DNA of 64,000 nt from Vicia villosa (lineage: Eukaryota; Streptophyta; Magnoliopsida; Fabales; Fabaceae): assembly GCF_029867415.1 (NCBI RefSeq), contig NW_026705790.1, positions 124,001 through 188,000 on the forward strand, given 5' to 3'. Of this stretch, positions 63,687 through 64,000 are shown piece after piece. Position 1 is the stretch's first letter. Every line of letters starts with the position of its first letter. The notes beneath the pieces were generated by a model that saw only the letters and a program-made list of their open reading frames with translations, was not told the origin of the DNA and ran no database searches. A program made the translations under genes and the position numbers.

Positions 63687-64000
63687 ATCAACTTAATTTT
63701 TTAATTTGACCTAACTAAAATATTATTTAGTTCTATAAATTAACATACAATATTATGTTATTTATATATTATAATATCTATAATTTTTATAATTACGAAG
63801 ATTTAATATAAATATCACTCAAACATAAAATCAATTAATCAACGAAATTTATTTATTTCCATATCAAGAAAATAGGTGTGTTGCTTCATTATTTTAACAA
63901 ACCATTCTTTAAAATCACGTTCAAATCGACCATAATGCTTGGACTATTATGGATAAAAAGTTAAAAATTGCAATCAGATTAAATCAAAAATCAAAATAAT
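62966..64000. other. AT-rich DNA with a (TA)n tract
   Basis: No gene recognised. A TA microsatellite occupies about 63646-63684. Confidence 0.5.

Overview
This window is nuclear DNA from a flowering plant, most likely a legume of the vetch/pea/clover group. The evidence is an intronless legume lectin gene, an Ogre-type LTR with the tRNA-Arg-like primer site TGGCGACTCTGCTGG, and an AT-rich background crowded with nested transposons. I see no bacterial or organellar genes. The only intact host-type gene is the lectin (20840-21655, minus). The only other long intact reading frame is the 1455-residue gag-pol of a young Tekay/Del chromovirus.

Layout. 1-4.4 kb: unassigned AT-rich repeat DNA with a foldback element at 3.5-3.8 kb. 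4.47-7.19 kb: a solo LTR of SIRE/Maximus type with its target duplication. 7.5-26.2 kb: a diverged tandem segmental duplication (copy 1 about 7548-16425, copy 2 about 18565-26172). Each copy carries a LINE fragment, the lectin 3' flank and a plant-mobile-domain (PMD) pseudogene. The lectin itself survives only in copy 2; in copy 1 about 1.3 kb containing it is missing. The two copies serve as each other's empty-site reference for several later insertions, including a Harbinger element, SINEs, MITEs and a poly(A) retroposon.

26-37 kb: a copia remnant, a hAT element, a LINE RNase H remnant, a complete 552 bp TRIM, a hAT transposase pseudogene, and Harbinger- and hAT-type MITEs, separated by long AT microsatellites. 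37.6-41.07 kb: a 3462 bp element with perfect 12 bp inverted termini and an 8 bp target duplication. It carries a broken PMD gene between two clusters of a near-perfect 22 bp palindrome. It is the most unusual structure in the window.

41-48.3 kb: a TRIM relative, an Ogre-like LTR with two tRNA-like modules, and a Helitron 3' end. 48.3-63 kb: a deleted Ogre element whose 5' LTR was split by the Tekay insertion (48509-56650, target duplication AGCTT, two 1798 bp LTRs). 63-64 kb: AT-rich DNA with no recognisable feature.

Nothing here forms a pathway. The biology is genome turnover: duplication, gene loss from one copy, and successive insertions whose order can be read from nesting and empty sites. 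Coordinates of degenerate elements are approximate unless a target duplication is stated.
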